The translations under genes and the position numbers were made by a program. Below are positions 62,870 to 64,000 of a stretch of DNA of 64,000 nucleotides, piece after piece (position 1 is the first letter of the stretch; every line of letters starts with the position of its first letter). Source of the DNA: Cololabis saira (Eukaryota > Chordata > Actinopteri > Beloniformes > Belonidae). The DNA lies in assembly GCF_033807715.1 (NCBI RefSeq), contig NC_084599.1, positions 31,704,125 to 31,768,124 of the forward strand. The letters are read 5' to 3'. The notes beneath the pieces were generated by a model. That model saw only the letters and a list, made by a program, of their open reading frames with translations, had not been told where the DNA came from and did not search any database.

Positions 62870-63450
62870 ATTAACCTGGATACCGGACCGGAAAATGGCC
62901 GTCGTTCATTTCAATGGAAGTTGCTCGAAAAATTTCCTGACTTCCGGGTTTACTTCCGTGTTATGGGGCCCATAGAGCATGCGCAGTTGAGTCACCTCCC
63001 ATGATGCTCTGGGGCAATGAGAACGAGTATTAATATAATATGTATTAATATAATATATTAATTAATGTATATTATTACATGTATATTATTACATATATTA
63101 TGAATTTATTAATATAATATAATTATATAATATGTTTTAATATACAGTAATACATCCATGGAGTGCACGGACACAGCCGTGACGTCACGCCCAGAAAGAG
63201 ACTTTTCTAGAATACAAAGATTAGTAAATAACGGTGATTACAGCTGTAAGTGTCCTGTGAACAGTTTTAGAGGCTTCTCTTTTACTATTGCGGTCTATGG
63301 GAAAAAAGCTTTTTGGGCCCCATGGGATTTTTTGTTGCAGTTGCAGCTGGCCACTGGGAAAAATCGGCGTGCCTGCTGACTGCCAGACCGGGGGGCTGTT
63401 CACAGGTAACAGTTTATCTTTGGACACCCCCTTGTTTTTGCTATTTTGGA
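62870..63450. other. Unassigned CpG-containing segment, possible element
   Basis: This stretch has more CpGs and GC-rich words than its surroundings (ACCGGACCGG, CTTCCGGGTTTACTTCCG, CCGTGACGTCACGCCC) around a central AT-rich core at 63028-63148. The pattern resembles young fish DNA elements, but no terminal repeats were identified. Open frames are short and unconvincing. Confidence 0.3.
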
Positions 63451-63524
63451 TTAGCCCAACCCACTAACTAGAGACGGATAAATTGTAAAGCAGGACAAGG
63501 TCCGGTGATTTGTTGAACTCTATC

Positions 63525-63830
63525 ATGTCAGAGTCATCTGCAGTGTGGCAGAATTTCATAAAAATAGACAATGGAAAAAAGTTGAATGCAAACTTTGTAA
63601 GCAACAGTTTGGATATCAGAGCCCCATATATGGGCGTATAACCTATAATCGGTAAGCTAACTTGCCCCGTCCGTTCTGACAATATGAACATACCAGAATT
63701 GACATATTTCAATGTTTTAGTCTCATAATTTGTAACTGAAGTTGCAGCCGCCCGCAACAACGGCGGCATCCCCCAGAAACACCCAGACCAGCTGGATGTT
63801 AATCCTCTCACTTATCTCACTTGTTAAGGT
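63525..63830 (+). pseudogene. BED-type zinc-finger fragment (hAT/ZBED-like), frameshifted
   Basis: From the ATG at 63525 the frame reads MSESSAVWQNFIKIDNGKK. After loss of one A in the run near 63576 the next frame continues VECKLCKQQFGYQSPIYGR, giving S.VW..F.....GKK..C..C, the first half of a BED zinc finger. About 130 bp later AARNNGGIPQKHPDQLD could be the histidine half (..H..KHP). A GTAAGC at 63652 and a GTTGCAG ending at 63747 look like splice sites, but the frames on either side do not join. It is probably a transposase remnant at the window edge. Confidence 0.5.
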
Positions 63831-64000
63831 AACTAGCGTTGTCGTCCTGTGTCTCTCTTTTTCTCTCCCTCTCTCTGTGCGGGCCTTGTTTCTAGTCGTG
63901 GTGGAAGGGTGTTGTTTTATTGAATATATATTGTGGTATTTATTTGAGCCTCACCAAAATATGAGTTAGCCCGACTATAGTTGAACCAGAAAAAAAGATA

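Overview
The window is vertebrate nuclear DNA, almost certainly from a ray-finned (teleost) fish. It has one well conserved multi-exon vertebrate gene with GT-AG introns. Its mobile elements are fish-typical: Rex3-like and RTE-like LINEs, a tRNA-derived SINE, Tc1 debris and many short hAT-type elements. Microsatellites are long and abundant. There is no bacterial or viral gene organisation, no CRISPR array, no rRNA and no convincing functional tRNA.

Region 1 (1 to about 17 kb, + strand) holds glypican-1 (gpc1), a GPI-anchored heparan sulfate proteoglycan core protein. Nine consecutive coding exons (called exons 2-10 here) were placed base by base, from 3656 to the stop codon at 15923-15925. 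All splice phases agree and the reading frame stays open. Exon 1, with the signal peptide and the first conserved cysteine, was not found and should lie left of the window, so 1-3655 is read as intron 1. The introns carry Tc1 and LINE debris, two hAT-like elements of 395 and 718 bp with perfect 8-bp target duplications, a TTAA-ended miniature element, and a 767-bp TIR element enclosed by two near-identical 148-bp direct repeats.

Region 2 (about 17 to 26.4 kb) is intergenic. It holds a Rex3 3' end, a hAT-like element filled with a GAAA array, a 976-bp foldback element, a decayed hAT transposase start, and a TTAA miniature element that itself received a retro-type insertion. That element ends about 410 bp before the next start codon.

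Region 3 (26.46 to 26.95 kb, + strand) looks like a CpG-rich promoter and the first coding exon of a second gene: a 31-codon signal-peptide exon with a phase-1 donor. No second exon was recognised in the remaining 37 kb, so the gene either has a very long first intron or the call is wrong. Its identity is open; an EphB-receptor-like first exon is only a weak suggestion.

Region 4 (27 to 64 kb) has no recognised host exon. It is a patchwork of Rex3-like, RTE-like and other LINE fragments, a SINE, hAT-like elements (one with a BED-finger transposase remnant and Tol2-like ends), foldback elements and large microsatellites.

I found no previously undescribed biological system. The most interesting points are structural: the element between 148-bp direct repeats, two sibling elements that both carry expanded GAAA arrays broken by the same spacer, a GC-rich palindromic motif shared by three loci, and the unassigned signal-peptide exon.
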